Numbered from the stretch's first letter, positions 47,302 through 56,087 are shown. The stretch is DNA of 64,000 nt from CAIMUS01 sp963708455 (GCA_963708455.1 CAVPSQ010000001.1:1-64000), one strand, 5' to 3'. The notes: a model not told the origin generated them from the sequence alone. A program made the numbers and translations.

Positions 47302-48483
47302 TCATTTTTCAAGCCGGGGACTCAACTGCCAGATGCGCTTGAAGGTGGCGATCAATTCGCCATTGACGGCTTCCAGCGCCGCGAAGGCGCGGCGGTAGGC
47401 TTCGGTGGAGCCGCGAGGTTGTTGAATTTCGTACACCGTGCCAAAGTCATTGCCGGCGCGCTCGATCTCGACCGTTTGCAACATCACGCTCTCGATCACG
47501 TGTCCCCCGAACGCCAGCCGGATCATTGCTTCCGTTTGCTTGGCCTCCGCGCTGCCGGTATGCCGGGTAATCAGTACTTTCAGAAAATCCAGCGGCTTCT
47601 TGAAGCGGGGTGACTCCATTAAGGTCGCCATGGTCTGCCAGAAAAGTACGACCGAACCAAAGTCAGCCATGGCGGGTTGCATCGGGATAATCATCCCGGT
47701 CGCGGCATGCACGGCGTTGAGCGTCAGAATGCCGAGATTAGGGCCACAATCCAATAAAATGACGTCGTATCCCTGTTCCACCGTCTTCAGCGCTTCATCA
47801 AGGCGCTGAATCACGCTGAGCCCGAGCTGTGCCTGCTGGCTGGTCTGGGGATTAGCCAATGCGATCTCGGCGTCCTGCAAGGACAGATTGGCGGGAATCA
47901 AGTCGATCCCCGTGAAGTAGGTGTGACGGATGATGTCCTGCAACATCTGGGGATTGCTGATCAGCACATCGGTGATCGTCTGGTCGCGTTCAATATCGAG
48001 ATCGGGAATCAAGCCGAACAGCAGCGTTGTGGTCGCCTGGGGGTCCAGATCCACCATGAGCACGGAGAGACCCTCCAGGGCGCATTTCTGCGCCAGATGA
48101 ACACAACTGGTCGTTTTCCCGGCCCCTCCCTTAAAGTTCGTGACGGCGCCTCGAATCGGACGGGAGCCCGGAGGACGGCGATAGCGACAGCCGAGCAGGT
48201 CACGGTACTGATTGATCCGCGCCAGCGTGTAATACCTGTGTCCCCGGCTGTCCCGTGGCGGCTCCCCCAGTTCCTTGCCGATCTTTCCCTCCGGGGATTC
48301 GAGTTGACGCAGGTTCTGAGGAGTACGGCCAACCATTCGGGCGGCATCCTGGATGCCCCAGGTGCGGAGCCGTTTGATGCGCTCCGGTGCGGTGACGCGG
48401 TCCCGCACCCTGCCCAACAGCCGCCCTCCTTCGTCGGCAAAGCGCTGGAAGCGTTCAGCCGGATTCGGTACAAGCTCCTGCAT
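47302..48483 (-). CDS. parA: ParA-family partition ATPase with N-terminal DNA-binding domain
   Basis: The 393-residue protein has an N-terminal HTH of MerR-like type (about 40-100; TWGIQDAARMVGRTPQNLRQLE ... HRYYTLARINQYRDL) and a deviant Walker ATPase domain (VTNFKGGAGKTTSCVHLAQ; MVDLDPQATTTLL; VILLDCGPNLGILTLNAV). The long N-terminus marks it as type Ia (P1 ParA/SopA), in which the protein also represses its own operon. It drives segregation of the element together with ParB and a parS site; a candidate lies 157 bases upstream at 48640. Confidence 0.9.
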   Translation of the reverse strand: MQELVPNPAERFQRFADEGGRLLGRVRDRVTAPERIKRLRTWGIQDAARMVGRTPQNLRQLESPEGKIGKELGEPPRDSRGHRYYTLARINQYRDLLGCRYRRPPGSRPIRGAVTNFKGGAGKTTSCVHLAQKCALEGLSVLMVDLDPQATTTLLFGLIPDLDIERDQTITDVLISNPQMLQDIIRHTYFTGIDLIPANLSLQDAEIALANPQTSQQAQLGLSVIQRLDEALKTVEQGYDVILLDCGPNLGILTLNAVHAATGMIIPMQPAMADFGSVVLFWQTMATLMESPRFKKPLDFLKVLITRHTGSAEAKQTEAMIRLAFGGHVIESVMLQTVEIERAGNDFGTVYEIQQPRGSTEAYRRAFAALEAVNGELIATFKRIWQLSPRLEK

Positions 48484-48639
48484 GTTCTGTGCCCTTGGTT
48501 AACCGGTTGAGTCAGCATGTAACAAGTGCTTTTTGCGTATCCTAACAATTTTTCCACAAATTCAGCAAAATTAACACTTATGCAGAAAATTCTCGTGATG
48601 CATTCAACTTCACCATCAGGGGTTTCTGCTTGCAGGAAA

Positions 48640-48657
48640 ATTTTTCCACGGAAAAAT
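48640..48657. promoter_or_regulatory. candidate parS or operator site 3
   Basis: ATTTTTCCACGGAAAAAT, identical to the core of the site at the parB end, upstream of parA. A half-site (TTTTTCCACA) lies at 48549. It could be bound by ParB, or by the HTH of ParA as an operator. Confidence 0.6.
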
Positions 48658-48705
48658 GTATCCGTTCTCTCTTTGCCAGGGGCGTAACCAGTTGTCCGCT
48701 CTCAT

Positions 48706-48777
48706 GTAGGAGCGAGCTGGCTTGCGAAGGGGATGGGGTAGCAAACTGGTGCTGTTCGCGAGCCAGCTCGCTCCTAC
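48706..48777. repeat. REP doublet (REPIN-like)
   Basis: Bases 48706-48728 (GTAGGAGCGAGCTGGC ...) and 48755-48777 are inverted copies with one mismatch in 23. The word GTAGGAGCGAGCTnGCTnGCGAA is the familiar REP sequence of Pseudomonas and related gammaproteobacteria. The paired inverted arrangement is a REPIN, mobilised in trans by a REP-associated transposase that is not in this window. Confidence 0.8.
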
Positions 48778-48902
48778 AGGCGCTTTGAAGCCAGTGAACT
48801 GGTACGGAGTAGAATGCCCGATGAATCCAACGGCAACCCCCGAATTCACGATCTGGAATCAAAATGTGACACGTGACACGATTGGCCTATCGATTGGCTC
48901 AT

Positions 48903-49721
48903 TCAGTCGATGTCATGTCGATAACCCAGACGATCAAGAAGACCGTCGAGTACCTCCAGGTCACTGAACGCGATGGTCAAGCATCCGGAACCATCATCGC
49001 TATAATCCAGGCTGACGGGGGAGCCAATCAGTGCAGATAACTCGGTTTCCAGCCGCTCGACATCGGCATTCCTGGCGCGGTGGTTCACCGTTGCGTTGAT
49101 GGCGTTAGCCGCGGCGTCAGGTTGATTTTGGCGAATACCCCGCACCAGCGCTTCCGTTTGCCTGACGGTGAGTTGTTGGCGTCGAATTCGGTTCGCCAGT
49201 TCGATTTGTACTGCCGGCGCTAATCCAACCAGGACTTTGGCGTGACCGACGGAGAGTACGCCATCGCTGATCAACTGCTGTACTGCCGGCTCAAGCTGTA
49301 GCAGGCGCAGGAGGTGGGAAGCCATAGTCCGTGAGCGCCCCGTGGCTGAACCGACACGGGTGACGCTGGCGCCGTGTTGGACTTGGTGTTGCAACGCGCG
49401 GGCTTCCTGAATCGGGTCATTCTTTTCCGCACGGGCTTGCAATACCTGCATGCGTTTTGCCGTTTCATCATCGGCCTCGGCAAGAACCATGACGGGTATC
49501 CTGGTCAGTCCCGCTTTCTGTGCCGCCAACCAGTTTTTTTCACCCGATAAAATCTCATACTGGGGCGGATCGGTATGGGGGATAGGGCGCGCGGTGACCG
49601 GATCGACGAAACCGAGTTCCTGGATGAGTTCGATTTCCTCGGCACGGGGCCAGGGTAGCGGCCGCCGCTTCCTGTAAGGGCTTAAGAATAACCGGTGCAA
49701 TTCAAGCTGAAGTAACATCAC
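48903..49721 (-). CDS. second ParB-family protein
   Basis: The 272-residue Spo0J/ParB-like protein has the nuclease-like domain (IELIQELGFVDPVTARPI ... YEILSGEKNWLAAQKAGLTRIPVMVL), Arg-rich block (RAEKNDPIQEARALQ), central HTH (ASVTRVGSATGRSRTMASHLLRLLQLEPAVQQLI) and KorB-like tail (ALIGSPVSLDYSDDGSGCLTIAFSDLEVLDGLLDRLG). It has no ParA directly beside it. It may be an ICE-type ParB with a regulatory or maintenance role, or a partner of the nearby ParA. Two adjacent ATGs (49721, 49718) are possible starts. Confidence 0.85.
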   Translation of the reverse strand: MMLLQLELHRLFLSPYRKRRPLPWPRAEEIELIQELGFVDPVTARPIPHTDPPQYEILSGEKNWLAAQKAGLTRIPVMVLAEADDETAKRMQVLQARAEKNDPIQEARALQHQVQHGASVTRVGSATGRSRTMASHLLRLLQLEPAVQQLISDGVLSVGHAKVLVGLAPAVQIELANRIRRQQLTVRQTEALVRGIRQNQPDAAANAINATVNHRARNADVERLETELSALIGSPVSLDYSDDGSGCLTIAFSDLEVLDGLLDRLGYRHDID

Positions 49722-49971
49722 GCCGCTCTCATCGGCCTATCCGCCTGTCGGCGCGCCGACGCTGGGATGAGGATGGGTTCCAGTCCAGGTCGAGCGATGC
49801 TTGGCGGTCAATAAGTTGCTGCTCTGTCCAGCACGCTATGTGCGCTTTGCCGCCTCAAACCTACTCGAAATAGGTATAGCCTTCAATAGCAAACCGTGTG
49901 TTCCCGCCGATGTCGACCAGAGCAGAGCTATCCAACACCCTTACGGCCACTTTCAGGCTCCGGTAGCGGTG

Positions 49972-51837
49972 TTACAGCTTTTCCAGCGCCGGGGGCGGCG
50001 CCGGATCGGGCGGAGGGTCAGGCAGATCGAGGACAGGCAGGCGGGCCTTGATGATCCGCCCCCCGCCCAGGGTGCCGATGTATTCCAGATTCGGCATGAG
50101 GCCCAGCCATTCGGGCGCAAACAGCGCGGCCTCGGTTTCCTGGACGGCTTCCTGATAGCCGCCGCTGAACAGCACTGGATGGGAGGCATCGGAAGTGGCG
50201 CCTTGTGATGGCTGCACCACCCGGACCCGGGTTTTGGGCAAGCCCTCGGCGATATACTGCTGGGTCTTGGCATCCCGCACCCGGCCCGCGATCAGGCTGT
50301 TGACGTTGCCCAGTACCTGCCGGGCTTTGGCTTCACTGCCCAGCCGAGCCTCCAGGTCACCCAGGGTCTGGGTGGCCAGCACCAGCCGGGCGCCACCGCC
50401 GCCGGCCTTGTTGAGCATGGCGATCAGCGGCTCGTTCAGGGCCTCGGCGGCCTCGTCGATGACGATCGTGACCGGGCGGAACTGGCTGGCGAAGTTATAA
50501 CGGGTGCCGAACGCCGCGGTCAGATCGGCGGTCAACAGCGAGCCGATGGCGCTGCCCACCGTGGCGTTGGTCAGGGAATCCAGGCCGATGTAGGCCACCT
50601 GATTGGTTTCGATCAGCCGCGCGGTATCCGTCAGTGGGCGCGGATCGTCCGCATCGGTCGGGTCCGGCGACAGCAGCGCGTCCAGCGGCGGCGAGGTGAG
50701 CATGCCCAGCATGGGGATCAGGGAAGCCACCATTTTGCTGAAATGCACCCGGTCGTGCTGAACCATGGTGATCAGACCCTCCAGGGTGGGCGAGGGCCGG
50801 GTTTTGGCAATAACGTCGGTGTAGAATCGCAGCCAGGCCGTCAAGAGCGCGTCGGGATTCTGGTTCCTGCCTTTCGGCAGATAGGAGGCCAGCCGGCCGT
50901 TACCGTCAGGCAGATAACGCTCGCTGTAGCGGCGCAGCGCCCGGATCAACAGGTCGTTGACGCCGCCCTCGACGTAGTGACGGAGCTTGAGCAGATTGGG
51001 GCGTTCGCCCACTGCCAGCAGACCGTTCACGATATTGTTCAGTGCATTCCAGGCAAACGCCTTGAACGGATCGCTGCCCTCGCTTTCACTGGGGATCAGG
51101 GCGGACACCCGGCTGGCGATTTCGGTGGCGTTGCTGAAGTTCTTCAGCGGATCGATCCGGGTGCTGCGATCAGGGAAGGCGGGATGAAAGTAGACAAAGG
51201 CCTGGGGTCGTCCCGCCAGTCGGCAGGCGGCCTGCATCGTCCGGCGGACCTCGCGGTCGCCTTTGGGATCGATCACGATCACCGGCTCGCCGCGCAGCAC
51301 CGCCTGCACGATGATCAGAAGCAGCAGCTTGGTCTTGAAGGAACGGGTGGTGCCGACCAGCAGGATATGGCCGGCCTGGTGCTCGATCGGCAGCAGGATA
51401 GGCTCGGCGTGCGCGCCGACGCCATGCAGCCAGGGAACGCCGATCGTGCCGCGGGTGGCTTCACCGGGTGAGCCGACCTGCCCGGATTGCAGCGCCATGA
51501 TTTCATAGACCCGCTGCGCATGACGCGCCGTCCATTCGAAGCCGGCGCCCAGCCAGACCTTGCCTGGATGCTGGCGCCGCAGCCGTTGCAGTTGCTCGAG
51601 GGTGATGAAGTCGATCGCGCGGGGGCGGAGATGGCGTTTCCAGCGCCACAGCCGATAGGCTGGAATAGCGCGGGCCAGCGCCAGGCCGGCGCTGATGGCG
51701 GCCATCACCAGAAAGGGGCCGGCGGGCAGTTCGGTGACGGCCGCCAGCCCCAACGAGATGCCGACCCCGACCGCCCAGGCGAGCGCGGCGTAGCCCTCAT
51801 AGAGGGGACGCCAGGGCATCCAATACTCATTAGGCAT
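49972..51837 (-). CDS. traD: TraD, conjugative coupling protein (SXT type)
   Basis: The 621-residue protein has two membrane helices near the N-terminus (about 15-55), the P-loop region ILLVGTTRSFKTKLLLLI, Walker B (VTIVIDEAAEAL) and the sensor segment RLVLATQTLGDLEARLG. It follows the TraD family of SXT/R391 and IncA/C elements, which brings the relaxase-DNA complex to the mating pore. Oddly the P-loop has Phe where the invariant Gly of GxxxxGKT is expected (GTTRSFKT). A strong ribosome site (GAGGAGATGAGCG) precedes the ATG. traI ends 23 bases upstream, giving a traI-traD operon. Confidence 0.9.
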   Translation of the reverse strand: MPNEYWMPWRPLYEGYAALAWAVGVGISLGLAAVTELPAGPFLVMAAISAGLALARAIPAYRLWRWKRHLRPRAIDFITLEQLQRLRRQHPGKVWLGAGFEWTARHAQRVYEIMALQSGQVGSPGEATRGTIGVPWLHGVGAHAEPILLPIEHQAGHILLVGTTRSFKTKLLLLIIVQAVLRGEPVIVIDPKGDREVRRTMQAACRLAGRPQAFVYFHPAFPDRSTRIDPLKNFSNATEIASRVSALIPSESEGSDPFKAFAWNALNNIVNGLLAVGERPNLLKLRHYVEGGVNDLLIRALRRYSERYLPDGNGRLASYLPKGRNQNPDALLTAWLRFYTDVIAKTRPSPTLEGLITMVQHDRVHFSKMVASLIPMLGMLTSPPLDALLSPDPTDADDPRPLTDTARLIETNQVAYIGLDSLTNATVGSAIGSLLTADLTAAFGTRYNFASQFRPVTIVIDEAAEALNEPLIAMLNKAGGGGARLVLATQTLGDLEARLGSEAKARQVLGNVNSLIAGRVRDAKTQQYIAEGLPKTRVRVVQPSQGATSDASHPVLFSGGYQEAVQETEAALFAPEWLGLMPNLEYIGTLGGGRIIKARLPVLDLPDPPPDPAPPPALEKL

Positions 51838-51860
51838 CGCTCATCTCCTCTGAATGCGGC

Positions 51861-53444
51861 TTACCCCGTCCGAAATCGTGGCTGCACGACCAGCGTCATG
51901 GTCTGGTGTTGACCGCGGCGGATTTCGACGGCGCCGGTGGGCGCGCGCATGAGCGCGCCGACCAGCGCCGAACGACTGATCCGGGCGCCGGGTTGGGCGA
52001 TGTACCAGTCCAGGGCTTCCCGGTAGGGCAGGTGCAGGCGACCTTCTTCCTCGGTGAGGGGAAACGGTAGCGACTGCTGCGCCAACGCTGTTTCCAGCCG
52101 GCGGATGAAGTCGGTCACGATAGCCAACGGTGTAGCAGGGGTTGCGGTGAGGGTTGAAGGTGAGTCAGCCGCGGTTTCCCGTTCTGCCTCGAGAGCGGCA
52201 ACGGCGGTGGGCGGCGTCGGCACAACGGCCGTCTCAGGCTCGGTATCCAGCACGCGCGCCGATACGGGGGGCGGGACGCCCGACTCGAATAACCATTCCG
52301 GCGAAGCCAGGCGCAGCGTATAGAACCTGGGTGGTCTGCTGGCGTCCTGCCGCCAGCCATCAGGGGCGATGAGCCAGTAGCGATAGGAGACGCCGTTCAG
52401 TTCACGGGCCGTGGCAACGCCACGCTCGATCAGAATATCCGCCAGCGTATCGGGATCGCGCGGGATGCCAGGAATGGGATCCTGCGCCAGCAGATCGGTA
52501 ATTTCCTCAGCAGCCAGTCGCCAGACGATATGCACCCCTTCCGGCAACACCCATACCCGGGCGCCCGGTGCATTGACCGTCCAGGTTTGGCTTCGCAGCA
52601 ACCGCCGCATGGCTTCCAGGAGATACTGTTCCACCGGTATCCCCACCGCCGCTGCGCCGGTCAACGACCGCCAGGCGTGCAGATCTTTGTCGACGCTGGT
52701 GCGGTCGGCGTTCAGCAGGATCTCAACCAGCGGGTTGGCGTCATCCTGGACCCCGGCCAGCGCTTCCAGCAGCGCCTGGACGATCCGCGGATCGACCGCC
52801 GCCAGTCGCGCCAGACTCGGGGGGGTCAGAATGCGGTGGACGACCAGCACCGTGGCGAGTTCGTGCTGACCCCGTCGGCCATCGCGCCAGTGCAGGAAAT
52901 AGCGCCGTAGCGATTGTTGCTGCAGCCACTCGCTGAGCGGCTGCAAGTAGGGATTCCAGGCCGACCCGTCGTTGCCGGTCACGGTCAGGTCGGTCAACGG
53001 TTTGCCGAGGTCATGACACAGGCCGGCATACAGCGCGCCCAACTGCCAGGCCGGTTCCAACTGGCGGCGCTGAGCCGGCGGCTGATCGTAGCCGAAGACT
53101 TTGCTCTGGGCGGCCTGCGTGGCCAGCCAGGCGACTTCCAGGCCGTGGCGCAGCAGCCCGCCGGCGCCCCGGTGGTGATGCGCTTCGCTGGCGGGCAGCA
53201 GGTGGACGAACGCGGCATAGCGCTCCAGAACGGGATGAACCTGGGCATCGAATTCGGCATCGCCCAGCCCCAGCGTGGCGCGAATCCGCTCGATCAGCGC
53301 CGCCTGATCGGCCAGCAGTCGAGTCACCGGCGCCGCCGGGATGCCTTGCAGGAACGGTGGATAGCGGGGAATGGCCTCCGGTAGCGGTGCGGCAAGAGCC
53401 TCTTCAGGTGGTGGCGATCGGGGGCGGCGGCGGAAGGGGAACAT
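51861..53444 (-). CDS. traI: TraI, MobH-family relaxase with HD domain
   Basis: The 527-residue protein begins with the TraI_2 domain and shows the HD-type metal motif HHHRGAGGLLRHGLEVAW and CHDLGKPLTDL (about residues 88-165), the catalytic feature of MobH relaxases. A DUF1528-like C-terminal domain follows after a linker (about 395-440). It nicks the transfer origin and pilots the strand to the recipient. Relatives in SXT are longer (over 700 residues), so this is a compact version. oriT is not recognised; it would be expected close by. Confidence 0.88.
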   Translation of the reverse strand: MFPFRRRPRSPPPEEALAAPLPEAIPRYPPFLQGIPAAPVTRLLADQAALIERIRATLGLGDAEFDAQVHPVLERYAAFVHLLPASEAHHHRGAGGLLRHGLEVAWLATQAAQSKVFGYDQPPAQRRQLEPAWQLGALYAGLCHDLGKPLTDLTVTGNDGSAWNPYLQPLSEWLQQQSLRRYFLHWRDGRRGQHELATVLVVHRILTPPSLARLAAVDPRIVQALLEALAGVQDDANPLVEILLNADRTSVDKDLHAWRSLTGAAAVGIPVEQYLLEAMRRLLRSQTWTVNAPGARVWVLPEGVHIVWRLAAEEITDLLAQDPIPGIPRDPDTLADILIERGVATARELNGVSYRYWLIAPDGWRQDASRPPRFYTLRLASPEWLFESGVPPPVSARVLDTEPETAVVPTPPTAVAALEAERETAADSPSTLTATPATPLAIVTDFIRRLETALAQQSLPFPLTEEEGRLHLPYREALDWYIAQPGARISRSALVGALMRAPTGAVEIRRGQHQTMTLVVQPRFRTG

Positions 53445-53578
53445 GGTGACCCAGGATACGGTGAATACCGTACCGCCGGGTGGCGAAAAGTGGCGTTTAC
53501 CAGGCGCTTTTCACATCACCGGTTGGCGCCTGGTGCCGGTAGGCTGAAGCGCATTGCCAACAGTCAACAGGTGTTGCC

Positions 53579-53923
53579 ATGCGTATCCGCTTGCTCTTCG
53601 TCATCGTGCTGTCCGCCGGCTGCGCCAGTCATCCTGAAAAACCACCGGCACCACCGCCAGTCGTCGTGATTCCGGCGGCGCCGCCAGCCGTCATGTACTA
53701 CCGCCCGGCGGAAATGTGGTTAAGCGGCAACCTGGGTGGAGCCGCCTGGCAGGACTCCGGCTATGCCCATGTGTTATGGCGGGAAGAACCGCTTTCCTTG
53801 AAGACCTCGGGGAAGGAACCCGCTGCGCTCGCCGCGAATCCGCCGATGGCACCGGCGAAACCGGCCGTCGAACTGCCGGCGGTCGAACTGATTGCCACCC
53901 AACCAAGGTCGTGTCCGCAATAA
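53579..53923 (+). CDS. small Pro-rich lipoprotein
   Basis: The 114-residue protein has a lipoprotein signal, MRIRLLFVIVLSAGC, then a Pro-rich segment (KPPAPPPVVVIPAAPPAVMYYRPAEMWLSG) and a variable tail. It is divergent from traI, 134 bases away. Small lipoproteins of this kind are often found in the same position in integrative elements, but I cannot assign a family. Confidence 0.6.
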   Translation: MRIRLLFVIVLSAGCASHPEKPPAPPPVVVIPAAPPAVMYYRPAEMWLSGNLGGAAWQDSGYAHVLWREEPLSLKTSGKEPAALAANPPMAPAKPAVELPAVELIATQPRSCPQ

Positions 53924-54010
53924 AGGAGGAATACGGTCAGCGTCTCCTACTCGTCTCAGCGGATGAATTCTCAAACCACAAACCACAAACCACAAGCCAC
54001 TAATGTGGCG

Positions 54011-54266
54011 TCAATCTTCGATTGACGGGTAGAGTTTCCGAAGCTTCTGTCGTGCGACGGCCAAGGTGAAGGTCCAATGGATGCGTGCCTCCAAAGCGCT
54101 TCGCTGGTTTTCCCAACCTGCTACCTCGGTCGCGATCTTCTCCAGGGTGTCCAGACGCCGATCCAGGCATTGCCGGTTCATGATGCCGATCTCGGTCTCC
54201 GCCATGTCCAGCCAACTGCCATGCCTGGGCGTGTAGTGGAACTCGATCCGGTCCAACAACTCCCGA
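54011..54266 (-). pseudogene. IS630-family transposase remnant (C-terminal part)
   Basis: The translation RIEFHYTPRHGSWLDMAETEIGIMNRQCLDRRLDTLEKIATEVAGW is the conserved end of IS630-type DDE transposases, with the last catalytic Glu in MAETEIG. Only about 82 residues remain. The N-terminal part is missing because an IS6-family element begins at 54267. A run of short CAAACCA repeats (53972-54000) lies beyond its 3' end. Confidence 0.85.
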
Positions 54267-55091
54267 GGGTATTGTCAACTTGACCGGAGGCGGGCTCACC
54301 GGGCATTATCGCGGCCCATGAACAGAGCGACGAACCCCTACGCCGGCTACCGCTATCCCGCTGAGATCATCAGCCAGGCGGTCTGGCTGTATTTCCGCTT
54401 TACCCTCAGCTTTCGTGACATTGAGGAAATACTGGCTACCCGCGGCATCTTCGTGACCTACGAGACGATCCGGCAGTGGTGTCTAAAATTCGGCCAACCG
54501 TTCGCGAACGCGGTGCGGCGGCGGTTGCCTCGCCCTGGTGATAAGGGGCACTTGGACGAGATGTATCTGAAGATTAATGGCAAGCTGCATTACCTCTGGC
54601 GGGCCGTCGATCAGGACGGGCAGGTGTTGGATATCCTCCTGCAGACCCGCCGCGATAAGCACGCGGCGAAGCGATTTTTCAAGAAGCTGCTGAAGGGCTT
54701 ACGCTACGTGCCGCAGGTGGTGGTGACGGATAAACTCCGCAGTTACGGGGCGGCGCTCAAGGAGGTCATGCCCAGTGTCGAGCATCGCCAGCATAAAGGG
54801 TTAAATAACCGGGCCGAGCTCTCGCATCAGCCAACGCGCCAGCAGGAACGGCAAATGCGGCGGTTCAAGTCCGCCGGGCAAGCCCAGCGATTCCTGTCGG
54901 CACACTTTCCCATCAATAATCTGTTTCGCTTTCGTCGGCATCTTCTGACCGCCGCCGACGCCCGGATGGTCCGCGTGCAGGCCTTCGATACCTGGCAGCA
55001 GGTGACGTGCGTCCAAAAGCGGCCTAACCCCCCTCAAACCCCTCGTATCACGGGTGAATTGCGTCTACAGTTCAACAAGTTGACAATACCC
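54267..55091. mobile_element. IS6-family insertion sequence
   Basis: An 825-base element with perfect 15-base inverted ends, GGGTATTGTCAACTT at 54267-54281 and its complement at 55077-55091. Flanking 8-mers (ACTCCCGA and ATTCGACC) do not match, so there is no target duplication. The element has probably recombined or deleted neighbouring DNA, in line with the cut IS630 and Rpn genes on its two sides. Confidence 0.9.
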
Positions 55092-55214
55092 ATTCGACCC
55101 CAATTTTGTGCTTGCATAAGGGGCGCCAAGACGGTATCTACCCGGCTGATTTTACCCTGCCGACTCGCTGGATGGCGGTTCGCTGAACACGTCCGTCAAT
55201 CGTTGTGCCGATAA
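54318..55214 (+). CDS. IS6-family transposase, reading through the element's right end
   Basis: The first 235 residues match IS6/IS240-type transposases: YPAEIISQAVWLYFRFTLSFRDIEEILATRGIFVTYETIRQWC, then HLDEMYLKINGKLHYLWRAVDQDG (first Asp), VVTDKLRSYGAALKEV (second Asp), and HKGLNNRAELSHQPTRQQERQMRRFKS (Glu). No stop codon occurs before the right inverted repeat at 55091, so translation continues about 40 residues into flanking DNA. Either the normal stop has been lost, or the element naturally depends on the flank. Confidence 0.85.
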   Translation: MNRATNPYAGYRYPAEIISQAVWLYFRFTLSFRDIEEILATRGIFVTYETIRQWCLKFGQPFANAVRRRLPRPGDKGHLDEMYLKINGKLHYLWRAVDQDGQVLDILLQTRRDKHAAKRFFKKLLKGLRYVPQVVVTDKLRSYGAALKEVMPSVEHRQHKGLNNRAELSHQPTRQQERQMRRFKSAGQAQRFLSAHFPINNLFRFRRHLLTAADARMVRVQAFDTWQQVTCVQKRPNPPQTPRITGELRLQFNKLTIPIRPQFCACIRGAKTVSTRLILPCRLAGWRFAEHVRQSLCR

Positions 55215-55391
55215 TACCCGTTCACCCCATAACAGCAAAGTGTCGGCATCGGCAGCGGTGATACGGGTTTGGTAAGTTTTCGGCACTTTGCCGAAACGTC
55301 GTTCCAGCAAGCGGAGCAACATCCGTTTTTCACCGGTCTGGATGCCCTCGACATGCAGTGTATCCCTGGGAGCGCCGCTCCCAGGGCGCAA
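55152..55391 (-). pseudogene. C-terminal fragment of an Rpn-type nuclease/transposase
   Basis: The reading EKRMLLRLLERRFGKVPKTYQTRITAADADTLLLWGERVLSAQRLTDVF is the C-terminal signature of Rpn-like (PD-(D/E)XK, DUF4351-tail) proteins. The catalytic N-terminal part is missing. The adjacent IS6 element is the likely cause of the damage. Confidence 0.7.
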
Positions 55392-55449
55392 AAATCGGTG
55401 GCTTCCTGCAAACTCTAGTATCTCGAAATGGATGTGGCTTAATTGCTCT

Positions 55450-55845
55450 CTAAGGTTTCATCAGGATATTCGATAACTCCGGATATCGCTCGAACTGGCC
55501 GTCTATGCTGGCGAATCTGGCGCTGTTCTCCACAGTGGTGGCAATGATCAGGCGATCGAACGGATCACGGTGAATCTCCGATAGCGCCACCGCACGACAG
55601 GCGATTGGCGGAGTTACCGGTAAAAGGTCAATGCCGGCGGGCTGCAGAGCTTCGGCGAACCAATCGATCGGGTCACAAGGTAGTTGTAACCGCCCCCGCT
55701 TTTGTGCCAAGGCCAGTTCATAACAGGAAACGGCAGATACTCCGACCCTGCCAGCCTGCTCAATCTGTGGCCGCCAGCTTTTCGGAAATCGCTCGAACTC
55801 GAGATTGATCCACCAAAACCAAATGTGGCTATCAAGAACAATCAC
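55450..55845 (-). CDS. PIN-domain toxin (FitB/VapC-like)
   Basis: The 131-residue protein starts MIVLDSHIWFWW (first Asp). Next comes VSAVSCYELALAQKRG (Glu), and near the end HRDPFDRLIIATTVE and SARFASIDGQF (Asp residues), the full PIN set. It overlaps the antitoxin gene by 4 bases. It is the fourth PIN-type toxin in this window and the only one near the relaxase genes. Confidence 0.88.
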   Translation of the reverse strand: MIVLDSHIWFWWINLEFERFPKSWRPQIEQAGRVGVSAVSCYELALAQKRGRLQLPCDPIDWFAEALQPAGIDLLPVTPPIACRAVALSEIHRDPFDRLIIATTVENSARFASIDGQFERYPELSNILMKP

Positions 55846-56087
55846 TGGAAGCAGTTCCAGTCCGCTTCATCGACCAGGGGACTCACCAGATCACCGAGCG
55901 TTTTGCCCTTGCCTGCAAGGGATGCCGGTGGGACCCGCCGGATCGCACCTGCTTCGGCAGCATCGCACAAAGCACGATGCAGAATCGCCCGGGCCTCCGC
56001 TCCCATGCTCACTCCATGATGGGCAGCGCGCAGACGGAGCGCCTCGTGGTCTTCGTCAGGCAAGTTACGGATGCTCAGTGTGGCCAT
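55842..56087 (-). CDS. FitA-like antitoxin
   Basis: The 81-residue ribbon-helix-helix protein MATLSIRNLPDEDHEALRLRAAHHGVSMGAEARAILHRAL is typical of FitA-type antitoxins, with a C-terminal tail (GDLVSPLVDEADWNCFQ) to hold the toxin. The ATG at 56087 is preferred over a GTG at 56096 because GGAAG stands at the right distance. Confidence 0.85.
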   Translation of the reverse strand: MATLSIRNLPDEDHEALRLRAAHHGVSMGAEARAILHRALCDAAEAGAIRRVPPASLAGKGKTLGDLVSPLVDEADWNCFQ

